Shown here: positions 1 to 8,625 of the stretch, piece by piece
Layout: each line of letters opens with the position of its first letter
Numbering within the stretch: position 1 is the stretch's first letter
NCBI RefSeq assembly: GCF_014697355.1
Contig: NZ_JACJRQ010000010.1
Location: forward strand, 160,119 to 224,118
Origin: Nostoc calcicola FACHB-3891
GTDB lineage: Bacteria > Cyanobacteriota > Cyanobacteriia > Cyanobacteriales > Nostocaceae
DNA length: 64,000 nucleotides
Direction of reading: 5' to 3'
Made by a program: the position numbers and the translations under genes
Notes under the pieces: generated by a model
Databases searched by the model: none
Told to the model about the DNA's origin: nothing
Seen by the model: only the letters and a program-made list of their open reading frames with translations

Positions 1-1
1 T

Positions 2-679
2 GAAGGTTGGGGCATCTTTCAGCCTGTGGATGAGAAGACAGCAACAGTTGTGGAAGAAGCAGATTTACCCCAAATTACCGAATATCTGCAACACTTTCCC
101 CAAATACGGCTGCGGTTAGCACACCAATTGCGGGGACAAACTTGGTTAGCATACCCTGTGAATGAAGCTGATGTGCGTCAACGGTTGCAGGTGGTGAAAC
201 CGATCGCCATTCATTTAGTAACTGAAGGTATCATCTTTGACCAAATCATTGCCCGCTGGAATGGACAATCCTGCTGGTTTGAGGAAATCGATCGCCGTAC
301 CGATCCGGAAATTGTTGAAACTCTGCAATCTGCTGTTAAAGAAGTTATTCCGGTTGAAGAATTGCAATTCAAAGGCATCACTCCAGAAATCCGCACGGTG
401 TATGAATTAGCAACTGCGCGAATTGATGGCTTTGCTCAACCCCAACAGGATGAAAAACGATTGAAAAAAGCATTGCAGATGGGCGGCGGTGAATTAAAAC
501 AGTTCCAAGATCGCGGCGATTACTGGACAGTCGATTGGACAACTGCTGATGGTGTTCGCCACAGTAGTGCGATCGCCAAAACTGACTTGACTGTAATCAG
601 TTCCGGTATTTGCCTAAGTGGCTACGATCGCGACTTCGACTTGCAATCCTTAGTAGCTGTCATCGAACAACAAGAGTAG
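2..679 (+). CDS. Hypothetical protein, 5' end outside window
   Basis: The reading frame is open from the left edge of the window; residues EGWGIFQP precede the first possible internal start, a GTG at 26, so the true start is probably upstream of the window. The visible 225 residues are soluble, rich in charged and Gln residues, with no signal peptide, membrane segment or motif that I recognise. It ends 100 bp before a ThiF-like gene on the same strand, with a STRR-type repeat (GAATTCAGGAGTCAGA at 688) in the gap. Because of this adjacency it may work with the E1-like enzyme, but that is inference from position only. Real-gene status is well supported by length and cyanobacterial codon use. 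Confidence 0.75.
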   Translation, partial: EGWGIFQPVDEKTATVVEEADLPQITEYLQHFPQIRLRLAHQLRGQTWLAYPVNEADVRQRLQVVKPIAIHLVTEGIIFDQIIARWNGQSCWFEEIDRRTDPEIVETLQSAVKEVIPVEELQFKGITPEIRTVYELATARIDGFAQPQQDEKRLKKALQMGGGELKQFQDRGDYWTVDWTTADGVRHSSAIAKTDLTVISSGICLSGYDRDFDLQSLVAVIEQQE

Positions 680-687
680 TGAAAGAA

Positions 688-779
688 GAATTCAGGAGTC
701 AGAATTCAGAATTCAGAAGTCAAACAGGTTTAATACCGAGTATACAATCTAAAATCCAAAATCTAAAATCCAAAATCGA
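688..779. repeat. STRR-type repeat in the gap before the ThiF gene
   Basis: A GAATTCAGGAGTCAGA block at 688-703 is followed by repeated TCAGAAT units and then repeated AAAATC(T/C)A units up to the ThiF start. The same 16-mer occurs at 52875 and, inverted, at 53041, so it is a dispersed element. Confidence 0.7.
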
Positions 780-1418
780 ATGACTATCTTTTTTCACGAA
801 CAGCTTTACCGCAGCAATTTTGTGATGGCAAAATTGAAAAAGTATTCTGTAACCATTTGTGGGGCGGGAGCGTTAGGAGCTAATATTGCTGAAAATTTGG
901 CTCGGTCTGGTTTTGAGAAACTTACAGTCATCGATCGCGATCGCATTGAGGAGCGTAATCTTTCCACCCAGCCTTACTACCGTTCTGATGTCGGAGCATT
1001 TAAAGCAAAAATATTGGCGAACAATTTATATCGAGCAATTGGTACTAAAGTTGATGGCAAAACAAAAGAATTGACATCCGCAAATGTAAATCTATTACTC
1101 CAAGATAGCCAATTAATTATCGATGTTTTTGATAATAGCGTTGCACGTCAATTAGTAAAAGATTATGCAGATAAATTTAGCATTCCTTGTCTTCATGCTG
1201 GGCTAGCATCTGATTATGCAGAAGTTATTTGGAATGACTTTTATCGTGTGCCCTCTGAGGTGAATGATGATGTTTGTGATTATCCGTTGGCACGAAACTT
1301 AGTCATGTTAACCGTTGCTGTAGCATGTGAAGCAATTGTCTCATTCATTGCCATAGCAGAAAAGCGTAACTTCACCATTACTCTGAAGGATTTGACTGTG
1401 CAATCTTTGTTTTTGTAG
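780..1418 (+). CDS. ThiF/MoeB/HesA-family E1-like adenylyltransferase
   Basis: A 212-residue single Rossmann-type E1 domain. The nucleotide-binding glycine motif GAGALGANIAENL lies near residues 28-40, followed by the acidic strand and Arg segment VIDRDRIEERNLSTQ, the KAKI lysine, and the adenylation aspartate in IDVFDNS. Family members activate the C-terminus of ubiquitin-like or sulphur-carrier proteins with ATP. It lacks the CxxC zinc pairs and the extra domain of ThiF and MoeB, so it is a minimal E1-like protein whose substrate is unknown. The start at 780 keeps the HEQLYRSNFVM segment preceding the nucleotide-binding motif; an internal ATG at 825 is possible. No ubiquitin-like gene is visible next to it. 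Confidence 0.85.
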   Translation: MTIFFHEQLYRSNFVMAKLKKYSVTICGAGALGANIAENLARSGFEKLTVIDRDRIEERNLSTQPYYRSDVGAFKAKILANNLYRAIGTKVDGKTKELTSANVNLLLQDSQLIIDVFDNSVARQLVKDYADKFSIPCLHAGLASDYAEVIWNDFYRVPSEVNDDVCDYPLARNLVMLTVAVACEAIVSFIAIAEKRNFTITLKDLTVQSLFL

Positions 1419-1475
1419 ATGGCGATCGCTCCCCAATACATCTGACAACGTATTTCACATAAATGAAGTACACGG

Positions 1476-1500
1476 GTAGGGGCACAACCATGTTCCCTAC
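1476..1500. repeat. Imperfect hairpin repeat, GTAGGGGCAC family
   Basis: GTAGGGGCAC at the left faces GTTCCCTAC at the right. The preceding GAAGTACAC is shared with the copy at 14302, which marks it as one member of a dispersed family. It lies between the ThiF and EndoU genes. Confidence 0.6.
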
Positions 1501-1614
1501 TGTATCCTTTTGTTCACAAAAACTCAGCTTAAAAAACTATTTTAAAAAAAAGTTAATCAGCAGATAACCAATCAACTTTAAAAAGTAGTAGTTGAATCTT
1601 TAATTCTGTTGAAT

Positions 1615-2886
1615 ATGCTGAAATTAAGTTTACCTTTAAAAATAGCAGGAGGAGCAGTCTTCCTGCTTTCATTTTCGGTATTCCGAGCAATTGGCGCCAC
1701 CATTTCAGAGGGTTTTGAGTCTGGTCAGAAAGCCGCTTATGCTGCTGCTGATGTCACCCTCAGTACAGGGACTTGGAATTTGGATGAGGCGCTGCTTGGC
1801 AACACTTCAAGCGATGTTAAAAACGGAGTGCAATCTGTCCGCGTTCGTAACAGCGGCAAAATTACCATGAAATTCGATCGCACTACGGGTGCTGGCACTG
1901 TTACAATCAAACATGCCAAGTATGGTAATGATGGTAGCACCACATGGGGATTGTGGTGTTCGACTACCAGCGGCACTTCATGGACAGCAGTAGGTTCAAT
2001 AATTACAACAAGTTCTAAAACTCTTCAAACTGCAACTTTCACACCTAATATTTCCGGCATAGTTCGTTGTGAAGTCCGCAAAACTGATGGAAGTTCCAAC
2101 AGAACTAACATCGATGATATTGTAATTACTGATTACGGGTCTTCTGGTTCTCCCTCTCTACCCGCTGGTTCTGTACCATTCTTTGATAATATCAATAATC
2201 CCGTATCTGGACTAGCATACGGTAGCCCTGGAGATGTCACTCCCCCTGCGCCAACTCTGACTAATTTTGATAGAGCAGTAACCGATCTTTGTGGACAACC
2301 TGGCACTGTTGTCAGTCCTTCTAACTTTCAGTTAATGATGACAAATAATCCTACTGTTTTGTCAAATATTAAACAATATGTAGGAGGATATTTGGTTGCG
2401 GGGCGTACTTCTGATACACAATTCTTAGCTGATTTGACTAATGTCTGGTTTAATGCAGATGGTTTCGATCATGTTTTTTGTGGAGAACCTGTAGCGGGAG
2501 GTGCAATCGGTGGATTACATTTTGTTGGTCGTTATTTAGAGCTTCAAGAAAAGGGTTTAGCTGGACGACTAAATAACAATGTATCCAACGAAGAAGTTAT
2601 TCCCAATGCCGTTTATACTATTGGTGCTGTTGTTAAAGTAGGTAATAGCACTTCTCAGTCTTCAATCAAAGGTTATCCCTACACTCTCAGTGCTGAAGAA
2701 ATTCTCTCCATAGCAGCTTTAGCTTATAAAAATAACCCCAACACCAGTTCAACGAATACTGTTTGCCATTGGACTGTAACTGATGAAGGTAATACGTTTA
2801 AAGCAGTGTTTGTCAGGAGAGATGGCGGCGTTCGCACTTTTTATCCCGATGCTACTCCAGGTAGCAACCCTAACTGTGTGCAATAG
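1615..2886 (+). CDS. Secreted EndoU-type nuclease
   Basis: About 423 residues. An N-terminal signal peptide (MLKLSLPLKIAGGAVFLLSF) is followed by a beta-rich region at about 30-180 (EGFESG to DDIVITDYG) that resembles the carbohydrate-binding-like modules attached to secreted nucleases. The C-terminal part (about 215-425) looks like a bacterial EndoU domain: FDHVFCGE and GGLHFVGRY carry the two candidate catalytic histidines, and the domain ends with HWTVTDEGNTFKAVFVRRDGG. EndoU enzymes cleave RNA, usually near uridines, and are common as toxin tips. I chose the ATG at 1615 over an upstream TTG at 1609. No immunity gene follows. The EndoU assignment is from motif recognition, and the function of the N-terminal module is inferred. 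Confidence 0.75.
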   Translation: MLKLSLPLKIAGGAVFLLSFSVFRAIGATISEGFESGQKAAYAAADVTLSTGTWNLDEALLGNTSSDVKNGVQSVRVRNSGKITMKFDRTTGAGTVTIKHAKYGNDGSTTWGLWCSTTSGTSWTAVGSIITTSSKTLQTATFTPNISGIVRCEVRKTDGSSNRTNIDDIVITDYGSSGSPSLPAGSVPFFDNINNPVSGLAYGSPGDVTPPAPTLTNFDRAVTDLCGQPGTVVSPSNFQLMMTNNPTVLSNIKQYVGGYLVAGRTSDTQFLADLTNVWFNADGFDHVFCGEPVAGGAIGGLHFVGRYLELQEKGLAGRLNNNVSNEEVIPNAVYTIGAVVKVGNSTSQSSIKGYPYTLSAEEILSIAALAYKNNPNTSSTNTVCHWTVTDEGNTFKAVFVRRDGGVRTFYPDATPGSNPNCVQ

Positions 2887-3020
2887 ACCTCTTGCATAAA
2901 TAAGTTTTTATCTCACGCAAAGGCGCAAAGGCAAGGCAGCGCGGTCTTGGGGGTTTCCCCCATGAGCGACTGCCGCGCAAAGAATAAGGTAAAAATAAGG
3001 ACTTTTACAAGAAGTCTAAT
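2885..3020. repeat. Nested palindromic dispersed element
   Basis: Outer arms AGACCTCTTG (2885) and CAAGAAGTCT (about 3009-3018) are inverted. Inside are the CACGCAAAGGCGCAAAGG segment and a GTCTTGGGGGTTTCCCCC hairpin followed by GAGCGACTGCC. A related GTCTTGGGGGT fragment and a CAAGAAGTCT arm also occur near 15750-15880. Non-coding. Confidence 0.5.
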
Positions 3021-3090
3021 GAAGAGTGACGAGTTGCGAGTGCTGGGTGCTGAGAGAAGAAGTATGTAGAGAGGCGATTAATCGTGTTTG

Positions 3091-3245
3091 CAGGTCGATG
3101 CAATCTTATTGCATCGGCTTGCGATCGCGTTGCAGGTCGATGCAACTAAGGTGCAGGGCGATGCATCAAAGGTGCGGGTCGATGCAACTAAGGTGCAGGT
3201 CGATGCATCAAAGGTGCAGGGCGATGTATCAAAGGTGCAAGCAAT
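3091..3245. repeat. 21-bp tandem repeat array
   Basis: Five 21-bp units run from 3132 to 3236, alternating two types: GCAGGTCGATGCAACTAAGG-T and GCAGGGCGATGCATCAAAGG-T. A degenerate copy precedes them from 3091. The period of seven codons leaves a Cys/Met/Gln-rich frame open (3026-3247), but it has no plausible fold and I do not call it a gene. Confidence 0.75.
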
Positions 3246-3264
3246 AGGGTTCGGTTAAAGCATC

Positions 3265-3291
3265 AGACGCGATAAATCGCGTCTTTTTTTT
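3265..3291 (+). terminator. REP hairpin with T-tract, terminator-like
   Basis: AGACGCGATAAATCGCGTCT (3265-3284) is a perfect 8-bp stem and is followed by a run of T. It matches the REP family associated with the RAYT at 50650. On the plus strand it has the form of an intrinsic terminator. Confidence 0.55.
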
Positions 3292-3404
3292 GTGGAATTT
3301 GCTCGTGAGGAACTTACAAGATCGAGCGATCGCTAAACTTATAGTAAGCTTGAACTGATAAACCATTAACAGCGAAAATTAGCAAAGAATGAGCCTTAAA
3401 ACCA

Positions 3405-3635
3405 ATGCCCAAGAAAATTAGAGAACTGAAGGCAATGGTAGCAAAAGTTGGATATGTTCTTCAGCCAGGTCGAGGAAAAGGAAGTCACACGTATTGGAAA
3501 CATCCGTTATTACCTGAAGAACCTCTGACTATTCCAGGGAAGAACGGAGATGATGCTCCGCTATATTTAGAGAAGAACATTCAACGGGTACTCAAAAGAT
3601 TGGAAGAGTTGGAAAGCGATGAAGGTGAATCATAA
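3405..3635 (+). CDS. hicA: HicA-family toxin (type II toxin-antitoxin)
   Basis: A 76-residue basic protein of the HicA/YcfA family. HicA is a small double-stranded-RNA-binding-fold mRNA interferase. The segment GYVLQPGRGKGSHTYWKHP carries the conserved GSH with the catalytic His, followed by LTIPGKNGDDAP, typical of the family. Its stop codon (3633-3635) abuts the ATG of the HicB-like gene, so the two are translationally coupled in toxin-first order, the usual hicAB arrangement. Activity has to be inferred. Confidence 0.88.
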   Translation: MPKKIRELKAMVAKVGYVLQPGRGKGSHTYWKHPLLPEEPLTIPGKNGDDAPLYLEKNIQRVLKRLEELESDEGES

Positions 3636-3866
3636 ATGAGCTATCACTACAGTATGGTGATTCAATGGTCAGAGGACGATCGACTATTCTTAGTGCATTT
3701 GCCTGAGTTCCCCTGGCAAGAGTTTCATACGCATGGCAAAACCTACGAAGAAGCCGCTAAAAATGGGCAGGAAGTAATTGAGGCGTTTGTTGAGATGCTT
3801 CAAGAAGAGGGAAAACCACTACCAGAACCCAGAATGCTTCCTAGACGACCATTACAGGTTGCTTAG
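3636..3866 (+). CDS. hicB: HicB-family antitoxin
   Basis: A 76-residue HicB-like protein with the partial RNase H-like fold: YSMVIQWSEDDRLFLVHLPEFP, HTHGKTYEEAAKNGQEVIEAFVEMLQEEGKPLPEP. It should bind and neutralise the HicA product encoded immediately upstream with no gap. It ends without an added HTH or ribbon-helix-helix DNA-binding domain, so autoregulation may need another factor. Its end lies 14 bp from the convergent end of the ABC ATPase gene. Confidence 0.88.
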   Translation: MSYHYSMVIQWSEDDRLFLVHLPEFPWQEFHTHGKTYEEAAKNGQEVIEAFVEMLQEEGKPLPEPRMLPRRPLQVA

Positions 3867-3880
3867 TCAATTGGTTAGTG

Positions 3881-4615
3881 CTAAAGCATTTTTTCTAAAA
3901 ACTGCTTGGCGCGATCGCATTTCGGATTCTGGAAAAACTCACTCGGAGCAGTATCTTCTGCTAAAGTTCCCCGATCGAGGAACATAATTCGATTGGCGAC
4001 TTCCCTGGCAAAACCCATCTCGTGGGTAACGATCGCCATTGTCATTCCAGATAAGGCTAAAGCTTTCATCACCTCTAGCACATCTTTAACCATTTCTGGA
4101 TCTAAAGCAGAGGTGGGTTCATCAAACAATATCATCTCTGGTTCTATTGCTAATGCACGGGCGATCGCTACCCGCTGTTTCTGTCCCCCGGATAGTTTGG
4201 ACGGATAAACATCAGCTTTTGGCTCTAAACCTACCTTCGCCAGCAATTCTAAACCATATTTCTGTGCTTGTTGCTTATCTATTTTTTTCACCTTGATGGG
4301 GGCGTAGGTGACGTTTTCTAGCACTGTCATATGGGGAAATAAATTAAAATGTTGAAATACCATCACTAAATGTTGACGAACCTTAGCGATGTTTGCTTTA
4401 GGATTAGTAATTTCTTGCTCTTGAAAATAGACTCTGCCTCTAGTGGGTTGTTCTAGCAAGTTCATGCATCGCAAAAAGGTAGACTTACCGGAACCAGAAG
4501 GGCCTAATATGGCAACCACTTCACCTTGATAAATCTCGGTGGAAATATCTTTGAGTACATCGAGTTGACCAAAGGATTTACACAAAAATTCCGTGCGAAT
4601 TACTGCATTACTCAC
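3881..4615 (-). CDS. Polar amino-acid ABC importer, ATP-binding subunit
   Basis: A 244-residue GlnQ/HisP-type ATPase. Walker A GPSGSGKSTFLR (about 37-48), Q-loop VFQHFNLFPHMT, signature LSGGQKQRVAIARAL, Walker B MILFDEPTSALDPE and the switch His in AIVTHEMGF are all intact. It energises uptake of polar or basic amino acids through the permease encoded upstream. The start is a GTG at 4615 that overlaps the end of the permease gene by 8 bp, indicating coupled translation. Related to Anabaena BgtA, the ATPase of the N-II basic amino-acid/glutamine system; I do not claim the same substrate. Confidence 0.93.
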   Translation of the reverse strand: MSNAVIRTEFLCKSFGQLDVLKDISTEIYQGEVVAILGPSGSGKSTFLRCMNLLEQPTRGRVYFQEQEITNPKANIAKVRQHLVMVFQHFNLFPHMTVLENVTYAPIKVKKIDKQQAQKYGLELLAKVGLEPKADVYPSKLSGGQKQRVAIARALAIEPEMILFDEPTSALDPEMVKDVLEVMKALALSGMTMAIVTHEMGFAREVANRIMFLDRGTLAEDTAPSEFFQNPKCDRAKQFLEKML

Positions 4616-6098
4616 TTTGCCGTAATCTCCTTTCTAAAGTGGATGCGCCGAAGGTCAAACCCATGACCAAAACATAATAAATTAATCCTGCAAATAGCAA
4701 GGGTTCAAAATAAATATATTTATTTGCGCCGACGATTTGGGCACTGCGTAATATTTCTACGACACCAATTGTTGACACTAGGGCGGAATCTTTCAGTAGT
4801 CCAATTGTTTCATTTACTAATGCAGGCAGAATGTTCTTCAAGGCTTGGGGCATAATCACATCCCACATCATCAACCAAAAAGGAACACCCATAGATAACG
4901 CCGCTTCAGTTTGTCCTTTATCTACCGCCTGAATTCCACCCCTGATGGTTTCCGACATATAAGCCCCAGAATTCAGGGTAAAAGTTAGTACTCCTGCCTC
5001 CAATGCCGAAATATCATAACCTGTAAGTTGTGGTGTCGCATAGTAAACCAACGCCAGTTGTAGCAGCAAAGGTGTGCCTCGGAAGATTGAGGTGTAAGCG
5101 TTTGCAACCCAGGTAAGGGGCTTGATGCCGATAATTTTCGCCAGAGAAAGTATCGTTCCCCAGATTAACCCCAGCGTGACAGATAATAGGGTAAACAACA
5201 AAGTTAAAGGAATTCCCCGCAGAATAAAGGGAATATCTGGCAAGATTCTGGTGAAGTCGAGATTTAATCCGGTTTTGGCAGTAGTTGAGGATGTAGAATC
5301 GACGATAATGTTCTGGGAAAACCACTTATTGACTAGTTGATTTAATGTGCCATCGTCCTTTATTTGTTGCAGGACTTTGTTAAAAGGTGCGACTAAAGCA
5401 GAATTTTTGGGAAATGCGATCGCTGAGCCACTTGCTTCTTCTGAAGGAATAACATTAAACTCTAAATCTGGGTTAGCTTGGGCGAATCCCTTAGCCACAG
5501 TATCCTCTACAATTGCCGCATCAATTCGTCGAGATTTGATTTCTTGAACTACTTCTGGCACTTTGTTGAGTTGCTTTAGCTCAATTCCCGTAACTTTTTG
5601 GGCAATTTTTTTAGCATTTTGCTCTTGTATAGTTCCTAGTTGTACCCCAACTTTCTTTCCTGATAAATCTTGCGGCTGTTTCAGATTACTACCCTTAGCA
5701 GCGACAATCGTATCTTTGGCTTCATAATAAATAATGGAAAAATCAACATTTTTCTGGCGTTCTGGAGTTGGAGTCATCCCAGCCATCACAAAGTCTGCTC
5801 GATTTGCTTGGAGTGCAGGAATTAAGCCATTAAAATCTGATTCCATGATTTTAAGTTTAAATCCTAGTTTTTCAGCAAGGGTTTTGGCAATATCGATATC
5901 AAAGCCAACAATTTGATTTTCACCTGTTTTAGTATCATAAAATTCATAAGGCGGATAATCTGGTGAAGTAATCATTGTTAGCGTGTCTTTCCCTAAAGAT
6001 GAAGCAGCTTTGACAGGATCGCTATGTCCTGTGATGATGTTGATTAGTACTATTGCTGCAACCAGTATCGTTAATAGCCATACTTTTGTTTTTTTCAT
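4608..6098 (-). CDS. Amino-acid ABC importer, fused substrate-binding protein and permease
   Basis: A 496-residue fusion. An N-terminal signal/anchor segment (KVWLLTILVAAIVLINIIT) precedes a family-3 solute-binding domain (about 35-265; YPPYEFYDTKTGENQIVGFDIDIAK). A HisM/GlnP-type permease follows (about 285-490) with the EAA-like loop SMGVPFWLMMWDVIMPQALK. Tethering the binding domain to the permease is typical of cyanobacterial BgtB-type proteins that import basic amino acids, Gln or Glu. It is the first gene of a two-gene operon with the ATPase. The gene starts with ATG at 6098 in AT-rich, repeat-laden DNA. Confidence 0.92.
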   Translation of the reverse strand: MKKTKVWLLTILVAAIVLINIITGHSDPVKAASSLGKDTLTMITSPDYPPYEFYDTKTGENQIVGFDIDIAKTLAEKLGFKLKIMESDFNGLIPALQANRADFVMAGMTPTPERQKNVDFSIIYYEAKDTIVAAKGSNLKQPQDLSGKKVGVQLGTIQEQNAKKIAQKVTGIELKQLNKVPEVVQEIKSRRIDAAIVEDTVAKGFAQANPDLEFNVIPSEEASGSAIAFPKNSALVAPFNKVLQQIKDDGTLNQLVNKWFSQNIIVDSTSSTTAKTGLNLDFTRILPDIPFILRGIPLTLLFTLLSVTLGLIWGTILSLAKIIGIKPLTWVANAYTSIFRGTPLLLQLALVYYATPQLTGYDISALEAGVLTFTLNSGAYMSETIRGGIQAVDKGQTEAALSMGVPFWLMMWDVIMPQALKNILPALVNETIGLLKDSALVSTIGVVEILRSAQIVGANKYIYFEPLLFAGLIYYVLVMGLTFGASTLERRLRQSE

Positions 6099-6465
6099 TT
6101 ACTAGAAGTTTTCAACTTTGAATTGGGTCAATCAATTTTGGATTTTGAATTTGCGATTTTGGATTGACCTCTTCTTTATAAGGAGAGGCTTGAAAGTAAT
6201 CGTTTTTTTATTTTTTTATCTCCATGAATGGAGAGGCTTGAAACCTTTTATTTTAGATTCTAGATTTAGATTTTAATCCAAAATCTAAAATCTAAAATTG
6301 TCTCGATCATTTTCTGGTGGATGTCTTCCAATTTCTCTATCAGAACGTTTTGTGACGGGGATTTAACCCCGATACAAAACGGAATTACGAATTACGAATT
6401 ACGAATTACGAATTACGAATTACGAATTACGAATTACGAATTACGAATTATTTCAACTCCCCACT
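6099..6465. repeat. Intergenic region with heptanucleotide STRR
   Basis: An AATTACG heptamer is repeated about 9.7 times without error at 6383-6450. Upstream, AGGAGAGGCTTGAAA occurs twice (about 6181 and 6229), and there are stretches of AAAATCTAAAATCT type. These are typical cyanobacterial STRR sequences. I see no gene here. Confidence 0.9.
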
Positions 6466-7416
6466 CTAAAATTTATCTATATAAAATCCCAGGTGGTTGG
6501 CAACTGGGCGCTCGCGCATTGGTATTTTAGTATGGATGGGAGCGTTTAAAATTCTTGGACTCCCCTCTTTTTCTGGGTTTGCAACTACTAATGTGCTAGA
6601 ACCTCCTCCGTCGAGATTTATCGCTGTGTAGACACCTAATTTTGTCAATAATTTTGCTAATTCGCTTTTAGTAAATCCTTCGCTGTACAGTGGTTGCTTT
6701 CCATCTACCAAAACTAACCATAATTTTTTGCCTTCTTTATTGGTAGCTGCAACAACTCTCGAATATGGTTTGTCTTTTTGGAAATTTGCAGAAGTATTAG
6801 TTTTTGGTTTTCCCTGAAAAACTAATAGTTCATTTCCTGCCAGTCCTTGAATAGTATTTTTTGGACATTCTTCACTGCCTGGAATTTGGGCTTGGTTGTT
6901 ATTATTAAAGCATAAAACATACCTGCCTGATTTTTTGCTGGAGTAGATTTTACTATTGGAAATAGTTTGTCCTACTACTTTTGTATTATTCCCACTATGG
7001 GGATAATAACTCCACGGTGTTGTTTCCCTAAAAGGATAAAAATAGCTAGCGTTTATTGCGAGTTGAACTTGAAATTCTTGAACAAATTCTGATGTTGTTC
7101 TCGCTCTGGTTTCATTGTCGATAATTGTTTGAGAACTGACTGCAACATTTTTTGGTAATGTTTCAATATCAGGAGTCACAAATGGTTTGATTCCCGGTGT
7201 CATTAAATCAATTGTAACGATATGAATGATTGCAGGACGGGGATTTGACTCTATCAAACGCTGATAAACAATTCCCCGAAATAATTCTTGTTTTTTTTCG
7301 CTGCGGGGTGGACGATGAAAATGACTCCAACCATATATTAATATCGGTAAACATAAGAAAATACTTTGGGCAATGAAAGAATAATTATTTATTTTTGTAA
7401 AAAATCGTCGCTGCAT
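6466..7416 (-). CDS. Phosphodiester glycosidase family protein (NAGPA domain)
   Basis: A 316-residue protein with one N-terminal membrane segment (about 12-30, YSFIAQSIFLCLPILIYGW), so it is exported or membrane-anchored. The body matches the NAGPA/phosphodiester glycosidase fold: INASYFYPF near the middle, LVLVDGKQPLYSEGFTKSELA, and the signature NLDGGGSSTLVV followed by ERPVANHLGFYI at the end. The family is named for removal of N-acetylglucosamine from phosphodiester-linked sugars; in bacteria it is often linked to envelope polymers. The substrate is unknown here. It is divergent from the pentapeptide-repeat gene, 63 bp away. Confidence 0.88.
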   Translation of the reverse strand: MQRRFFTKINNYSFIAQSIFLCLPILIYGWSHFHRPPRSEKKQELFRGIVYQRLIESNPRPAIIHIVTIDLMTPGIKPFVTPDIETLPKNVAVSSQTIIDNETRARTTSEFVQEFQVQLAINASYFYPFRETTPWSYYPHSGNNTKVVGQTISNSKIYSSKKSGRYVLCFNNNNQAQIPGSEECPKNTIQGLAGNELLVFQGKPKTNTSANFQKDKPYSRVVAATNKEGKKLWLVLVDGKQPLYSEGFTKSELAKLLTKLGVYTAINLDGGGSSTLVVANPEKEGSPRILNAPIHTKIPMRERPVANHLGFYIDKF

Positions 7417-7479
7417 TGCGGAATTTGCTCATTTATTAGTGATGTTAGATTGACTTAATTTTAGCCAAAACTAAAAAAA

Positions 7480-8313
7480 ATGAATAGTGATGACCTCGAT
7501 TTTTGTAACCAAAATTTGCGAAATCACTCATTTACAGGACTCCAACTTAATGATGCAAATTTTAGCGGTGCTGATGTGCGTGGATGTAACTTTTGTAATG
7601 CCCAGTTACAAAGAGCTAATTTTGTCAGAGCTAAATTTGGTCAGTCGCCTACAGTCTTTATTAGTTTACGAATTACCGCATTCATTGTCTTATTCGTCGT
7701 TTTTCCAGCAATTAGTGAGATGGGATTTGGGGTACTGGGAAACACTCCAGAAATACCAGCATGGTCGTACACTCAAGCTCTAGTTGCGAGCTTGGCAATT
7801 TCTGGACTAGGTGCAGGTTTGAGAAGAATTTTTCCAGAAAAATCAAACTTAGAAAATCTAATTACAACTATATCAGGTGTGGCTTCATCAGCATTAATTG
7901 GTTTTTATTATGGTGGTATTATTGAAAACAATAATCCGCAGGTTGCCGTAATATCAGCCTCGATCGCAGCCATCATTGCAGCAATTTTATGTTTTATTTT
8001 TACGAATGGTTTGATGTGGGTAACTGTTGCAGTTGCGGGTTTTATATGTAGTTATGGTTTAGCTTTTTTAATTAGTAGCCTTGCATTTACATATTTGAGT
8101 ACCAAAAATTATCTTTTCGGCAGTATTTGGGGTGTTTTAACTTTGATTTTACTTGCTTTGACAATGCGATCGCTAAATTTAGCTATCCAAGAAATCACTA
8201 CCACTGGTATCACCAAGTTCAGGGGTGCAAATTTAGATAATGCTAGATTCGACTCAGATTTAAATCAAAAAGAAGTTGATTTTACTGGTGCGATTTCACG
8301 CAACACACCCTAA
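7480..8313 (+). CDS. Pentapeptide-repeat membrane protein
   Basis: 277 residues. Residues 1-55 hold A(D/N)LxX-type pentapeptide repeats (NDANFSGADVRGCNFCNAQLQRANF). About 60-230 form six or so hydrophobic helices, and a short second pentapeptide segment (FRGANLDNARF, DFTGAI) closes the protein. This split repeat around a membrane domain is seen in several cyanobacterial proteins of unknown function. The N-terminus is rich in Asn, Asp and Cys. There is no operon partner on this strand. Confidence 0.85.
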   Translation: MNSDDLDFCNQNLRNHSFTGLQLNDANFSGADVRGCNFCNAQLQRANFVRAKFGQSPTVFISLRITAFIVLFVVFPAISEMGFGVLGNTPEIPAWSYTQALVASLAISGLGAGLRRIFPEKSNLENLITTISGVASSALIGFYYGGIIENNNPQVAVISASIAAIIAAILCFIFTNGLMWVTVAVAGFICSYGLAFLISSLAFTYLSTKNYLFGSIWGVLTLILLALTMRSLNLAIQEITTTGITKFRGANLDNARFDSDLNQKEVDFTGAISRNTP

Positions 8314-8387
8314 TTTAGGGACTTCCAGTAGGAGTCCTATATGCGTTTCATATATTTGGATATTAGTTTTAGAGAAAAAATGTACTT

Positions 8388-8444
8388 GGGGCAATTGATG
8401 AATTGCCCCTACAACGTGGTTTAATCACCTGAAAATTGCTGTAA
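8388..8444. repeat. Hairpin repeat, GGGGCAATT core, with CACCTGAAAA arm
   Basis: GGGGCAATT (8388-8396) and AATTGCCCC (8401-8409) form a 9-bp stem. The right flank CACCTGAAAATTGCTGTAA matches the outer right arm of the elements at 21018 and 30417, so this looks like a decayed member of the same family. Confidence 0.6.
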
Positions 8445-8455
8445 TTACCTATAAG

Positions 8456-8625
8456 GTGGAAAGGTTAAAGGGTAAAGGGTAAGAATTAAAAACAGGGGTA
8501 AAGGTTAAAGGGTAAAGGGTAAAGGGTAAGAATTAAAAACAGGGGTAAAGGTTAAAGGGTAAAGGGATAAATTTAACCTTTCCCCCTTCCCCCTTCCCCT
8601 TTCCCCCTTTCCCCCTTCCCCTTCT
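8456..8625. repeat. Purine-rich tandem repeat GGTTAAAGGGTAAAGGG
   Basis: A unit of roughly 40 bp (GGTTAAAGGGTAAAGGGTAA plus GAATTAAAAACAGGGGTAAA) occurs about three times, followed by a C/T-rich stretch (CCTTCCCC) that is complementary in character to the purine block. The same GGGTAAAGG words recur near 57300-57350. Non-coding. Confidence 0.8.

Noticed and set aside
3026..3247. 73-codon Cys/Met/Gln-rich frame
   Set aside because: It is the translation of a 21-bp tandem repeat plus a degenerate copy, without a fold or homologue type that I recognise.
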